The notes under the pieces are model-generated. The model was not told where the DNA came from. It did no database searches and was given only the letters and a program-made list of their open reading frames with translations. From Gonatopus flavifemur (lineage: Eukaryota; Arthropoda; Insecta; Hymenoptera; Dryinidae), in assembly GCA_018340375.1 (NCBI GenBank), contig JAFFJZ010000008.1:4464001-4528000 (forward strand): a stretch of 64,000 bases of DNA, in the 5' to 3' direction. Numbering within the stretch: position 1 is the stretch's first letter; each line of letters starts with the position of its first letter. Shown here piece after piece: positions 1 to 11,232 of this stretch. The position numbers and the translations under genes are program-made.

Positions 1-1214
1 TGAGGTCTCGGATTTAAGCGTGATGAGATCTAGTCTAGCAGATATGCTAATATGAATCTTCTGGTCACCACAATATATGGAAACCAAGCAATCCGATGTT
101 ATCCAGTTTATCGATTCGTTTCAGTTTGGAAGAAATTCGTGAACAATTATATTATCATTTGCATTGTAATATCTAATTGATATTCCCATTGTGGGTAGTG
201 ATAAATTCTTGAAAAATATTGCTCTTCGAACTCTTTTAAAAAATTTCCAAATGCCTGTGAAATGAAATTCTCTTAAGAGGATACCACAGATACTATCGGA
301 GCAAGATTTCTTGCAATAAATTGCTCGAAAATTTAGAAAAAAAAATTTTTTCCGGAATTCATAATTTTCTAACTTAAGCCACTTCTCAATCAACTATCAA
401 ATTTTTCAACAGAATATTTTTCTATTTGTACTGTATGGAATTGCACAGAGATATCCTGAAGGTCTTCTGTGAATATTTTACCAAGCTGTTGAAAATATTA
501 CAACTAGAGTAGAATATTCAATGCATACTTATGCCGCATTTCGAAAATTCATATTCCTGAAATACAGATGTTCTTTAGAACGACACACAAAAGTGACAAA
601 TCCTTACAAAAGTGTACGTTACATTTAAAAATTGTACTAAATGAACAACAAAAGCAGGAATGATGTGATTTATTGTTGTGGTAATTTTAGTTTCAAGTCT
701 CTAAATAAACACTCAAGAATGCATCTCACACTACATTAAATGTCATGATTCAAGTTCAACAAGCCGTTAAATTCAACAGACCGAAACGTTGTATTATAAA
801 ATATTACACAATATTTAATTTATCTTGCGTGATGTTTCGTTTTATTCCCGATCTTTCAAACTGATTGAGGGATGGATCTATGACTTGGAAGTGGAACTTG
901 GAGTGAAATGAGTTATTTTATGGAATTCCTTGGATTCTCATACTATTATTACTGTTGTTGTGATTAATTGTGATATTAATTCAAACTTGAGGTACTAAAT
1001 AAGTCTTGTAAATAATGACAAGTTACATAGGCATTTGAACACTTATCAATTGTTTCATAAGATGTCAACAATTTGAGATTCAAATTATTAAACATTTCAT
1101 CATTTACTTTCCAAAATGTTGGAAGTTGAGTTTGACATATATTGTAGGAATGCATGATATGTATATTCTAAGAGTAAATTTAAAAGTATAACCGGTGAAA
1201 ATTTCCACGTATAC

Positions 1215-1490
1215 GATTTATGTCTGGAGATATTCTTTAGATGAGTCTGAGATATTCTATGCAATGCCTTTACATGGATACATAAAAGATATCTTTTAAA
1301 CGTCTAAAAAAAATGTGAAGATGGGTGCTTCTGATATTATCTAAATAAGTGGTTAATTTTCTGTAACTATTGTTACTATTGGGAAGAAACTATTCATTTA
1401 CCAAACATCGTACAGTTTACAACAGATTGATGGACATTCGGATGTCTTTTAGGTATTCTTCAGACCTCTAGAAGACATTTTGAGACATAA
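1215..1490. repeat. Diverged copy of the AAGATATCTT/AAGACATCTT repeat family
   Basis: GAGATATTCT, AAAGATATCTTTT, GGATGTCTTTTAGG and AAGACATTTTGAGACAT recur here. CTATGCAATGCC followed by AAAGATATCTTTT is shared in the same order with the copy at 56660-56825. Ends and duplication are not resolved. Confidence 0.4.
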
Positions 1491-3127
1491 ATTTTAATAT
1501 GGCGTTTAAAGTGTTTTATGAATTTTCATATTTTTACCAGAAAAACAGCAAGTCAAAAATGCTTCAAGTGAAGAATTGATAAAAGTACAAACCTTGAGAA
1601 ACATAATTTGATAATTTTCACAGAAGAATGTCCCAGAAAAAGAACAATATTACCAAATTGTAATAAAATACAATAATAGTAATAAACGTTTAAGATATCT
1701 TTATTATGTTCAGTTTTCCATTTCCAACAGTTGGATCGTTTTATTGCAATATACCATTACAATTGAACGTCCCGGGTACATATTTATGAGATGTCATAAA
1801 TCTTTAGGCTCGTTAATTTATATGGTAGACTTGATGACTTCTATAGCAATCCTCATTGAATACCTCCTTTTAGCATTTTGTCATTTAATACCTGTGGATT
1901 CATCCATTTGAACTTTTTTATGAAATCATTCATGAAATAAAATAAATTAAGGAGACATAATATCTTGGGATGATTCCACGATTGTTTGTTCGTATAAAGA
2001 AAATTGATCGTACAAACGTGCTTATTTGCACGTGCCTGTTCGAAGGTTCAAGTTGGCTAGTTAGTTTTTGATACTTAAAACATTCGATTGAGAATATTAA
2101 GACGGCTCGGGTATAGAAGTGTACGAGGAAAAAAAAAAGAGAAAAAAAGAAAGCAAGGGAGAGGCTGTACAGGTAGACACGCAAGTTTCGAGAGAGTTGA
2201 AGTGCTAGCCGGATGCGGTCAACACCGTATAAAGCTTGGTTCATAATGGCTCTGCACTGACTGGGACTCGAACGACAGAAACTGCTTCCCTTTGAACAAA
2301 ATCAGGGAAAAAGGTCGTTGAGAGAAATGACAACAAAAACAATGTTGTCAACTGATTGACCTTGAAATTATCAATTTTTGTTCAATTCCATTCGTAATCG
2401 AATTAATACGGTTTTTAAAAGTGGGTCCACGTTATTAAATATTCACATTCTGTATCTTTTCATTCATCCTTATTCCAGTATTTGTACGATTCGAATGAAG
2501 ATTGTGTTTCATCTTATTCATTTAATTCAAATGAATGTTCTTTCTAAAATTTTATGATTTTCATTGTAAAATTGTCCATCCAAGTGACCATCTTATACCA
2601 TTGTTATGAGCTTTTGTTTCCACTGAATTTGATTGCTCCAAAATAAACAACTCATTGCAAAAATGTATTGATGAGTTCGAAGAACAAAATTGAGATGCGA
2701 ATTCGCGAAAAGTGGAAGATCTAATAATTGTTTGTTATGATAGATACCTAGAAAGATAATTGCCATGACAAGAAGAGATTATCCAAGTACGGCCAATAGA
2801 ACCAGCCAGATAGAGACACGTCACGCAAGGGTATGGCCCAAAAGTTGTAAAATTTCTAAATCGTTGGCAGCACAACGTGTGCTATAAATACCCTAGTGAA
2901 AATGAAGCGTTGAAGCGCGATGAAAGTGCACCAGAAGCGTAAGCTAAGCGTTATCCAAGCGTAATTCAGGGGGGAATTTAAACATTTTAACGCTTCATTG
3001 GTTTCAATAACCGCTTCACCAGAGTTCGACGACTCGTTCCTATCTAGCGAACGCATGGATCTTCTGATTGGCGTTACTTGAATAATATGAAGCTGAATGT
3101 AGTCAGCGGATTATAGCAAACTACGTA
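1491..3127. other. Gene-free stretch
   Basis: No gene seen. About 2889-3030 has AAGCG/CGCTT motifs bounded by CCCTAGTGAAAATG and CTTCACCAGAG, possibly another motif-iterated element. A short A-rich tract lies near 2131-2155. Confidence 0.4.
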
Positions 3128-3274
3128 CTCTCTAAATTGAAAAGATAGGTTCCTTTTTGGCTGCCAAAAGAATGAATTTTTACTCCAAAAGAGTGGAATT
3201 TCCTTCTTAATGCAGGCAGAAGGGAACCTATCTTTCCATTCGAGTGAAGTTCCCACTCTTCCATATCTAGAGAG
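3128..3274. mobile_element. CTCTCTAAA-ended MITE, TA duplication
   Basis: The element begins CTCTCTAAATTG and ends ATCTAGAGAG, with TA on both sides (3126-3127 and 3275-3276). Inside, AGATAGGTTCC pairs with GGAACCTATCT, so the 147-bp element folds on itself. Members with the same ends lie at 42338 and 58812. It has no coding capacity. Confidence 0.65.
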
Positions 3275-3334
3275 TATATCAAACTGAGTTAATGCACACG
3301 TAAATTTTTCTCACATACATATTCTTGTAGATTT

Positions 3335-3484
3335 CTGCCGTACAAAGCAAGGAAGCCGTAACTCAATTTAAAAAAAAATTTTTTTCTATGTCATTCGATG
3401 CAGTGAAATTTTCTGAATTGAATGCTACGTGAATCTCATTTTCGACAAAAAATTGAGTTACGGCTTTTTTGCTTTGTACGGCAG
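3335..3484. mobile_element. 150-bp MITE with ~35-bp terminal inverted repeats, ATTT duplication
   Basis: The left end CTGCCGTACAAAGCA and the following GCCGTAACTCAATTT are matched in reverse complement at 3450-3484. The flanks repeat ATTT (3331-3334 and 3485-3488). The superfamily is not recognised; no coding content and no second copy seen in the window. Confidence 0.7.
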
Positions 3485-4179
3485 ATTTTATAATCCACTA
3501 ATTCTTGTGATACATGTTTTATCATCAATTGAATGTCATCTTTATTAGCTCCACCCCACCGCAAAGTTTCAGATTAAAACGATAAAACTGAATTCAAAAT
3601 CGAACTGTTTCAATCTGCTTGTATGCGATTTCTTTCTATTCCGATCTGTTTCGATCTGACATTCGCGGCAGAGCAATTCGGTGTTTTGAACTTCATTTGG
3701 ATAATCTTTCACCGAGTGATGCTTGCCAGACACGTGGCATTTCCATTCTGTAGTACAGAATGCAACTTTGACACACTTCGAAGTTTCAAATGACAAGTCT
3801 TATTAATTCGATGTATCAAGATTTTCGAGACGATCTTGATGCGATCAATGAGTAAGAGAAATTTTGATTTCCAAGTTTCACTCCAATGATTTTATACAAT
3901 CAAAACTATAAAATTTTCCATTCCAAAGCTTTCGAATGTTTCGTTACCGTGCTGTACCACGTCTCCTCTCTCTCTCTCTCGTGCTCAAATCTGATCCTTT
4001 CCAACATAATAGTATAATAAAAACTCAATTTTCGCGTTCACTTAAGTATACGTTTGATAATCCTTCTTCATTTGGTCGAAATGATCTTTCGCTGACCACA
4101 CGTAACGTTAAGACGGATGAAAAATTACCTTGAAGGCAAAAATACCGACAACAAAAAAAGGAACTTGAATCGGAATAAA

Positions 4180-4236
4180 TGATGGACAGACAAACAGACG
4201 GATAGACAGACATACAGACAGACAGATAGACAAACA
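4180..4236. repeat. GACA-type tetranucleotide microsatellite
   Basis: GACAGACAAACAGACGGATAG and further imperfect GACA units form a 57-bp tract. The minus-strand frame through it (repeated CLS/VYPSVCLS) is an artefact of the repeat. Confidence 0.7.
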
Positions 4237-5181
4237 AGAGTCTGTAAAAATGTGAAAGCTACTAATACACCAGAGTTGCGATGATTCATCGTAGGTTCAC
4301 CTATAGTTTCTTGCCTCGCTGACAGATCGCTCTCCTTCTTTTTTCTTCTTTCACATTACGCATTTACGAGTATTCACGTATAAGTTATATCCATATGTGC
4401 TGATATACGATACGGATGTCATATTTGACGTGCGTAACGCGCGAACACAATCAATGCTCGGAATAGGAAAGAGAGCATTTCTAATGATCAAATATATTTA
4501 CAGTTACACCGGGGTGTATAGTATTCGAATAAATTTTTTCAGTCGTTGATTCGATGCTCTGAAAACCATTCTGAATGGAAAATATCAATTTTCAAATAAT
4601 TAGTTAGCGTTAATTCGAGAAATATTCTCGTGCGCGAGACGTTGTATATTTGAAATAAATTGTTTTGTGAAAAGACTCGATAAATGCGTGCCGATTCAAC
4701 GTTATTTAGAGCTATCTAGGCTTTTCGCATTTCTGCGCTAGGTATGTGGAAGAAAAACGGGTGAATTTACCGAGAAACTTTTCCGTAGATGATCAGGCAG
4801 CAATTGATTCGAAGAAAACTTCGGAAATATGATCGGAATTTTGGTTACTGCATCAAAAAAATGTGGGAAATATACTTTTTTTGATAGTTTTATCAAAGGA
4901 TGCAATAAATTCATTGAATGTGTAGGGATTTGTTTCCCTATAATTGGATTCGATTGATTCTCATTGATTCCGATGTAGAAAATCGATTCAAACCCATTCA
5001 GTTTTTCTGCATCGGAGTCAATGAGGATCAATCGGTGCAATGAGATTCTTCAAGCAGGGTTAATTGCTTCCGCACTAATTTCGGTTCTTGTATTTCATTA
5101 TATGTTTTTGATGAAAAATTCATAACTCAAAATGCTAAAAAATGAGCCTGGTTACCAAATAAATTAATTTGAACTAGAGGT

Positions 5182-5459
5182 CCCGGGGAAAAAAGTTTAG
5201 ATCTATTTAGATCTCATCAGATCTGATTAAATCCGAATTTTGGCTCACAAGATCAGATTCAGATCTGAATAGATCTGACCAGATCTCGACAGATCTGGTT
5301 GGGTGTGGTTAGATCTGTGTAGATCTCATCGGATCTGATTTGAAAATCACATTTAATCTTGATGAGCGATTGATTGTTCAATTACCCAAAATTTTCAGAT
5401 ATTTTTCCATGGTCTGGGAAAAATGAGATCTGGTTAGATCTGAACTTCTTTCCCCGGGG
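5182..5459. mobile_element. Inverted-repeat element with AGATCT-iterated core
   Basis: The ends are CCCGGGGAAAAAAGTTTAG and, inverted, CCCCGGGGAAAGAAGTTCAG. The 278-bp element contains eleven AGATCT palindromes at irregular spacing, including in both terminal repeats. No target duplication is clear. The CCC...GGG ends resemble the 2-bp-duplication group elsewhere in this window. Confidence 0.65.
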
Positions 5460-6703
5460 TGCCATCAATTTTGGTATTTGGATTTTTACCAAATCTTTCG
5501 CCGAGTCCAAGAATCATTTATGTTTTTAGGGGGGAAATCCATAACATCTCAATGGAACTTTTAATTCTCTTGCACGAAAGATCTGAAAATTTCCTTCCAT
5601 GAACATTGGACCACCTAAAGCCCTATCTTGTCCCATACCACTCCAATTTGGTCCAGAGTGGGACCTTAGATCCAAGGAGTTTCATTCCCAGCAGGACCCC
5701 AAAGTTACTAAATTTCTTCATTCGAAATATTCGAAGATACTTCAATGGAATGGAACAAGCCAATCAAGCAGCAGACCACCCTATTGGTATGAAACAAGGT
5801 CTGGTTAATTAAGTTTCCATTTTATTGAGTTATCCTTGAGTATTTTTGGTAAAGAGATCTAGTACCGCTAATTGAAAAATTCAGAGTTCCAAGTGAAACC
5901 GATTAATACGGATTAGATTTGAATCTGAATTCTGCACTTTCAATGAGAATCACTCGGAATGAATAGGATTTTTCAACCAGAAAACTATAGGATCTACGAA
6001 ATGATCCCCTTCGGTGTTCTAATTCATTTTTCTACGCAATTTTGAATGTTTGCTTTATGACATACAAAAGGAATATATTATTAGATTGTAACAGTTCTAT
6101 CACGGATTCCGTTAAATTGCATGCAAATTGTTCATGAATAAAAAGCACATACCTTATACTTTATATATTGCACATGACATTACGAACAAGTTTTTCAACC
6201 GCTGTAAAATAATGAAAGTAAATCTGCATAAGTTAACTTTGATGAATGTTTTAGGAGTTTTATTTTGAAAACGCATTTCTTCAAGACGACACACATACTT
6301 CCTGGACGCTTTATGGAGGATTAAAATATCTTAACGGTAACTATAAAGGTATCCATTTGTGATGGTAAATGTGAACGTGTTTCAAGTGGGTAGTAGTGGT
6401 AAGGAAAGAGGTAAAAAAAGAAGAAAAAAATGGGAAGAGAAGACTGGTCTTATCCTATGAGATCGCCCGATAAATTATTGCTAATTAAAGAAAAAGCGTA
6501 ATGATCTCGCCTCGATTTACCTACATATATACATATATAAATAATCGTTCGTATGTACTTGTGAGTATGCGATGTGGCCACACGTGCAAGAGTCTCGTCT
6601 CGTCGCCTTGCCTTGCTTGCGTCCGCTGTTTAATTAGCACCTGCCACCTCTTTTTTTTCCTTCAAGAAAGAAGTCCTTCTTCTTTAACCATTGAAAAGTT
6701 ATA

Positions 6704-6735
6704 AAGAGAGAGGGAGAGAGAGAGAGAGAGAGAGC
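6704..6735. repeat. (AG)n microsatellite
   Basis: A nearly pure GA/AG run of about 32 bp. Confidence 0.75.
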
Positions 6736-7296
6736 GGGAGAAATGGAAGAGGTAAAAGAAGATAAGATCACGCGCCTGACAAATTTGTTTTACCGATGCA
6801 AGTATTCCGTGAGATAAATGTGTGTCGAATTCATTCGGCTGCGCCAATAAGAAGAGAAAAATTATGGAAAATGAATTCTATGGTCTTAGAGCAGTAGATC
6901 GATGTTTACCTCAACTACTATCGTTTATAGAGTTATTTGTATTATGAAAATTGAATTCATTAACTTTACCGATATGAAAATCTTCAGGGCTCGCTAATGC
7001 TGACGATAGAATATAGCTAGGCGCAAGGCCGACGGCCAAGGCTAGGCAATTTACGTAGAGGCAAGGGTGATGAACAATGGTCTAAATATTGTACCAATCT
7101 GGGCGGTCAATAAATCACCTTCGTTGATACATCATTGGTTATAAGTCGTGTCACACCTGGCCCGTCCTTCAACCAATATTGCCTAGGGGAAAAAACTGAC
7201 TTAACGCAAGGGTCTCTGGCGCATAACGGAACCCTGCCTCAAGGATTAGACAACCTTGGATGAAAGTGAATTTTCATGTTGTAGTAACCATGGGTG

Positions 7297-7509
7297 CACC
7301 GAAAGAAAAAGCATGCTCTAAACGCAAGGGCGCCCTTCACGCTTCTAACGATGTTGTTATAGCGTGCTTTTAACGCATGGCAACATGCTTAGAAGGCATG
7401 GGACTCATACTCAAAAAGCATGGGCTCGTGCGTTTAACGCACGTTATAATAAATGCTTTAGAAGCGTGAAGTGCTCCCTTGCGTTTCGAGCATGCTTTTT
7501 CTCTCGGTG
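7297..7509. mobile_element. CACCGAAAG-ended 213-bp MITE, TG duplication (intact copy)
   Basis: The ends CACCGAAAGAAAAAGCATGC and, inverted, CACCGAGAGAAAAAGCATGC are flanked by TG (7295-7296 and 7510-7511). The core repeats GCATG, CGTTTAACGC and AAGCGTG motifs. A second copy at 53017-53530 is interrupted by another transposon, and removing that insertion restores exactly 213 bp. Confidence 0.75.
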
Positions 7510-7536
7510 TGGTAGCTTGGCCCAGCTCAGGCAATA

Positions 7537-8154
7537 CCCAACAAAAACGGAAGGTCTTGAAGACATCTATAAGATATCTTTAGGAAGACATCTTTTAGAT
7601 ACATTGAAAAGATGTGTTTCAGATATCTAAACGACGTCACAAAAGAGACATCTTCAAGATATATCAAAATGATATCTTGTAGACATCTTCAAGAAATGTC
7701 AGAAACATGTTTTTAAGGTTTTTATGGAAGACGTCTTTTAGATGTCTAAAAGACATCATGAAAGAGTTTCTGAATTATATCGGTTACACATCTTAAAAAT
7801 TTTCTAAGTAAGGAGGGCATAAGTCACGCTATGTTCCTCTTTCAGGACTCTCTTTGTGCTGTCTTAATGATTTCAAAATGACATCTTAAAGACATCCAAA
7901 GCATATCTGGGGAATAATTAAAACGTATCTTGGAAGAATCAAAGATATATCTTGAGACAGCTAAAAGATGTCTTCCAGATATCCGAAACATATCTTTTGC
8001 AAGACATTTTTGAGATATCTAAAACTTGTCGAAATTTGTTGCATAAGACATCTTTTAGATGTCGAAAAGATATCTTCACGCAAATCTTCCAAGACATCTT
8101 CCATGATTTTGAGACATCTTTTAGATACTAATGGATATCTTTTTGTTTGTTGGG
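7537..8154. mobile_element. CCCAACAAAAA-ended element with AAGAYRTCTT-iterated core, TA duplication
   Basis: The left end CCCAACAAAAACGG and right end CTTTTTGTTTGTTGGG are flanked by TA (7535-7536 and 8155-8156). The 618-bp interior is dominated by AGACATCT, AGATATCT and AGATGTCT in both orientations. Its insertion separates two halves of an older repeat (AGCTCAGGCAA / ACCTGGCTCAGC). Diverged relatives lie near 1215-1490 and 56660-56825. Confidence 0.7.
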
Positions 8155-8156
8155 TA

Positions 8157-9250
8157 ACCTGGCTCAGCTTCCACTGAAATTAATTGTTAACTGATCATTA
8201 CATTTCACGATTCATTTCACCTTATTAAGTACTCTGAAAATGTTATATACGCACGAATTAAATCAATTTATTAGCGAAAGTATACCATTGATTGTATCTT
8301 GAACATTACTTTTACCCAAACACGTTTTTACATGCAGGAAAACTCCGATTGAATTTCCGTTGATTGAAATTGGTGGTGCTCGTCATAAGTTCTTTTGGGC
8401 AAAACAAGACTAAATTTTGAACTTCCATAAGGATTCATATTCACTGACATAAGGGATGCTCTTTACGAATACTTCATACATTCTTCATGCGTGTCTTGAG
8501 AACTGCTCCATGTATTCATCAAGAATTCTTTTGATACTCCATGTATTCTTTAGTACTCATGTATCACATTTATATCTGTGTAAATCATGCATTACCATTA
8601 TTTTTAAATTATTTCAAAAAGAATTTATGAGTATCAGCATTGTTCGATTTAAAATTTCCCGGTAAATATCGAACTCGACGTCTGCAGTACGGTCTGCGCA
8701 TGATCCGCAATACCGGCTTTTCGAGGTATAGAGATTCCGACAATCTTAGTCGTTGAAGGTTAAAATTCCTTTGCTAATTATTATTTTTTGAATATAGTGA
8801 AACGTCATTAATGTACAATTGACTATTGTGAATTGTTTAGTGTCAACGTTGATGAGTGATTCAATGAAAATGCAAAATAATCTTGATAATCTCTTTCTAC
8901 TTCGTTGAATTGAAAAACTTCATCACCTGTAACAACATAACCTCCTAACCAACGATATAAACAAAGTTTTGTGATATCCGAATAGTATAAACATTGACTC
9001 TTCAGTTAAAAAACAAAAACACTTTCAAATATTTATGTACAAAGTGAGTATATAAAACATTCCTTTGAAACAATTGATATTTTATCTCATTAACGCGATG
9101 AATAGTTTGTATTATTGAATCGAACTTTATTGTTAAAGAAGTTTCGGTGAAACGAATATGTTTAAAAACATGTATTTCTAGAAAATACGACAAACATAAA
9201 TGCTATTGAGAGTGCATTCCCTTTCAAATGATTCAATAAATTCATAAACA
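8157..9250. other. Upstream region of the TAF5L-like gene
   Basis: AT-rich, with no transposon recognised; it includes the GC-richer block noted separately. Short frames here (8456-8665, 9002-9193) have no supporting features. Confidence 0.5.
8655..8765 (+). promoter_or_regulatory. Candidate promoter or 5' UTR block of the TAF5L-like gene
   Basis: A CpG- and GC-richer block about 0.5 kb upstream of the ATG interrupts otherwise very AT-rich DNA. It contains CTGCGCATG, similar to half of an NRF-1 (ewg) site, which is common in housekeeping-gene promoters. There is no clear TATA box. Assignment rests only on position and composition. Confidence 0.3.
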
Positions 9251-11041
9251 ATGAAACGTTCAACGAACGATGTGATTGACGCGACTGTAAAATCATATTT
9301 AAAGTGTCGTCATTATCAAGACACGGAATTTTTAAGATCTGAACAATCGGTGTGTCAAACGAGTGAAGAGGCAACTGTAACCGCGAGTATCGAATGTGGA
9401 ATGTCACGAGATAATTCCATAGTGTTTAGTGCAATTATTAGTGATGCCAATGTCGCTGAACAAGCTTATCAAAAATTAAAATGCTGGATAAACGAAATAA
9501 TAAACGATCAATTGAAAATAGAATTAAAAAGATTACTATATCCAGTATTTTGTCATCTTTATCTGGAGATGTTGAGAGTCGGGGACAGACAGGCGGCAGT
9601 TCAATTTTTAAAACTCAATCAAAATGACTTTAGTGTCGAAACCGAAAAGAAATTTTTAGAAGAACTCGCGAGCGTTTACTCGATTCAAGATATCGACGCG
9701 AAACCTTCTGTCAACAATTTTCGAAATCGAAAGTACAAAGTTAGCATGTCCGATATAGCTCACGTATGTCTTCAACAATTTTTTTCCAAACACGGTCATA
9801 TAATTTTGATGCAGATTATAAATACTTATGTAACTGTAGTGAAGAAGATGGAAGATAATGTGGAGAAAGATGAGGAAAAAGGGGAACCGAAGAAGAGTCA
9901 GAGATACGAGAGCGGAACCAACGGTCACGTGGAGCAACAATCGGGAACCGGTGTTGATCGTGAGATGCGTGAACTGCAAGAAGCCATTCGAATGATACGC
10001 AACAATGCCAAACAAACTTTGAGAATTTTCAAAGTTCATAATGCTGTGGAGAATGCCAGTTGCGGTATTATTTCCTCCGAGATGGATAAACTATCCGTCG
10101 GCTTTTGCACCGCGGATATAAGATTATGGGGTATCAACGAAACTGTTTTGATAGATCCCAATCTCTCTTCAGTTCAATCGGATTCTGATCTTGCTTTCGA
10201 TTATTATTACCAATCTCCTTTTTCGAATATCGAGCAAAAAACTTGTACCATCAACGAAGCTGGGACTGTCACCTTGAGAGGACACACGGATGTCATTCAC
10301 GATCTAAAATTCATTGAAAAATCGGATATCTTACTCTCAGTCTCCAGTGATTGTGACATGAGGGCATGGAGATTGAAAGATTTTTCATGCGGAGCCGTTT
10401 ACACTGGACACACTTGTCCCATTTGGTGCATGGATAAAAGTGTATTCAATTTGTATATAGCGACAGGATCTCACGACCGAACAGCCAAATTATGGTCTTT
10501 AGATAGAAAATTCCCCTTGAGGATATTCGCCGGACACTTTTTAGACGTCAACAGTATTAAATTTCATCCAAACGCACGGTATTTAGCCACTGGGTCTACC
10601 GATAAAACCGTTAGACTATGGGACAAGGATGATGGAAATATGCTTAGAGTGTACGTTGGTTCTAATTCTACGATTTACAGTTTGGCTTTCAGTCCTGACG
10701 GAAAGTACTTGGCTTCCGCAGGGGACGATAGATGTATATACATTTGGGACTTAGCTACCAACGCTCTGTTAACCACGCTTCGTGGTTTTCAAGATACTGT
10801 TATGAATCTAGACTGGAGTTCGGATGGTCAATATATCGTAGGGGCCAGCACGGATGGTTGTATTCGTCTTTGGGTCACTCAAGACTGTATAAAAACTGCC
10901 AACGAAGGAAATAATGAGACATCTAATCATGATGTTAAACCACATCAAGTTTATTCCACTCAATGCTGGAGCATTCTCTCCGTTGGGTTTAGTAGATCAA
11001 ATAATTCTCTAGTGTGTCTCAGTACTGCAAAAAATGTTTAA
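9251..11041 (+). CDS. TAF5L: TAF5L/PAF65-beta-type WD40 subunit of the SAGA complex
   Basis: A single open reading frame of 596 codons; human TAF5L is close to this length. The start MKR..., followed by YLK.R.Y.D within the first 25 residues, matches the TAF5L rather than the TAF5 N-terminus. Residues about 75-190 form the helical TAF5 N-terminal (NTD2-like) domain, including LLYPVF at 95-100. A charged low-complexity linker follows at about 198-237. Seven WD40 blades can be placed at about 268-293 (divergent), 342-374, 384-416, 426-458, 468-500, 510-541 and 567-591. GSHDRTAKLW and GSTDKTVRLW are classic blade strands; blades five and six have lost the GH dipeptide (GS, GF). In other animals TAF5L replaces TAF5 in SAGA/PCAF and acts in the nucleus in histone acetylation and transcription activation. 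The start is supported by an in-frame TAA at 9245-9247 and an A-rich context (aaacaATGa). There is no intron in the coding region. Not seen: adjacent genes that would suggest shared regulation. Alternative: TAF5 itself, less likely given the N-terminus and short length. Confidence 0.95.
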   Translation: MKRSTNDVIDATVKSYLKCRHYQDTEFLRSEQSVCQTSEEATVTASIECGMSRDNSIVFSAIISDANVAEQAYQKLKCWINEIINDQLKIELKRLLYPVFCHLYLEMLRVGDRQAAVQFLKLNQNDFSVETEKKFLEELASVYSIQDIDAKPSVNNFRNRKYKVSMSDIAHVCLQQFFSKHGHIILMQIINTYVTVVKKMEDNVEKDEEKGEPKKSQRYESGTNGHVEQQSGTGVDREMRELQEAIRMIRNNAKQTLRIFKVHNAVENASCGIISSEMDKLSVGFCTADIRLWGINETVLIDPNLSSVQSDSDLAFDYYYQSPFSNIEQKTCTINEAGTVTLRGHTDVIHDLKFIEKSDILLSVSSDCDMRAWRLKDFSCGAVYTGHTCPIWCMDKSVFNLYIATGSHDRTAKLWSLDRKFPLRIFAGHFLDVNSIKFHPNARYLATGSTDKTVRLWDKDDGNMLRVYVGSNSTIYSLAFSPDGKYLASAGDDRCIYIWDLATNALLTTLRGFQDTVMNLDWSSDGQYIVGASTDGCIRLWVTQDCIKTANEGNNETSNHDVKPHQVYSTQCWSILSVGFSRSNNSLVCLSTAKNV

Positions 11042-11167
11042 CATCTATGGTGTTTGTATTATTTTTGTGTACTTAGAACACATGATTAACCAGATATCGG
11101 TACTTTTTCTCAACTTTGTATATGAAACTCACATAGTGCCAAATATTAATTTATTTCATTCCAGTAC

Positions 11168-11173
11168 AATAAA
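11168..11173 (+). promoter_or_regulatory. Polyadenylation signal AATAAA (proximal) for the TAF5L-like gene
   Basis: A canonical AATAAA lies 127 bp after the stop codon in AT-rich sequence. This is a normal distance for a short insect 3' UTR. The cleavage site itself is not determined. Confidence 0.6.
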
Positions 11174-11226
11174 TTTATATCCTCAATCATTTCTCGTGTA
11201 AATATTTAGTATTCATTCAAATTTTT

Positions 11227-11232
11227 AATAAA
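11227..11232 (+). promoter_or_regulatory. Polyadenylation signal AATAAA (distal)
   Basis: A second AATAAA lies 59 bp after the first, so alternative 3' ends are possible. In DNA this AT-rich a chance match cannot be excluded. Confidence 0.4.

Noticed and set aside
2131..2155. A-rich tract as a possible retrotransposon poly-A tail
   Set aside because: Adjacent DNA shows no retroelement domain and no flanking duplication.
4025..4237. Serine/cysteine/valine-rich minus-strand frame
   Set aside because: Produced by the GACA microsatellite.
9656..10039. 127-codon minus-strand frame
   Set aside because: It lies wholly inside the TAF5L-like coding region on the opposite strand and has no domain.
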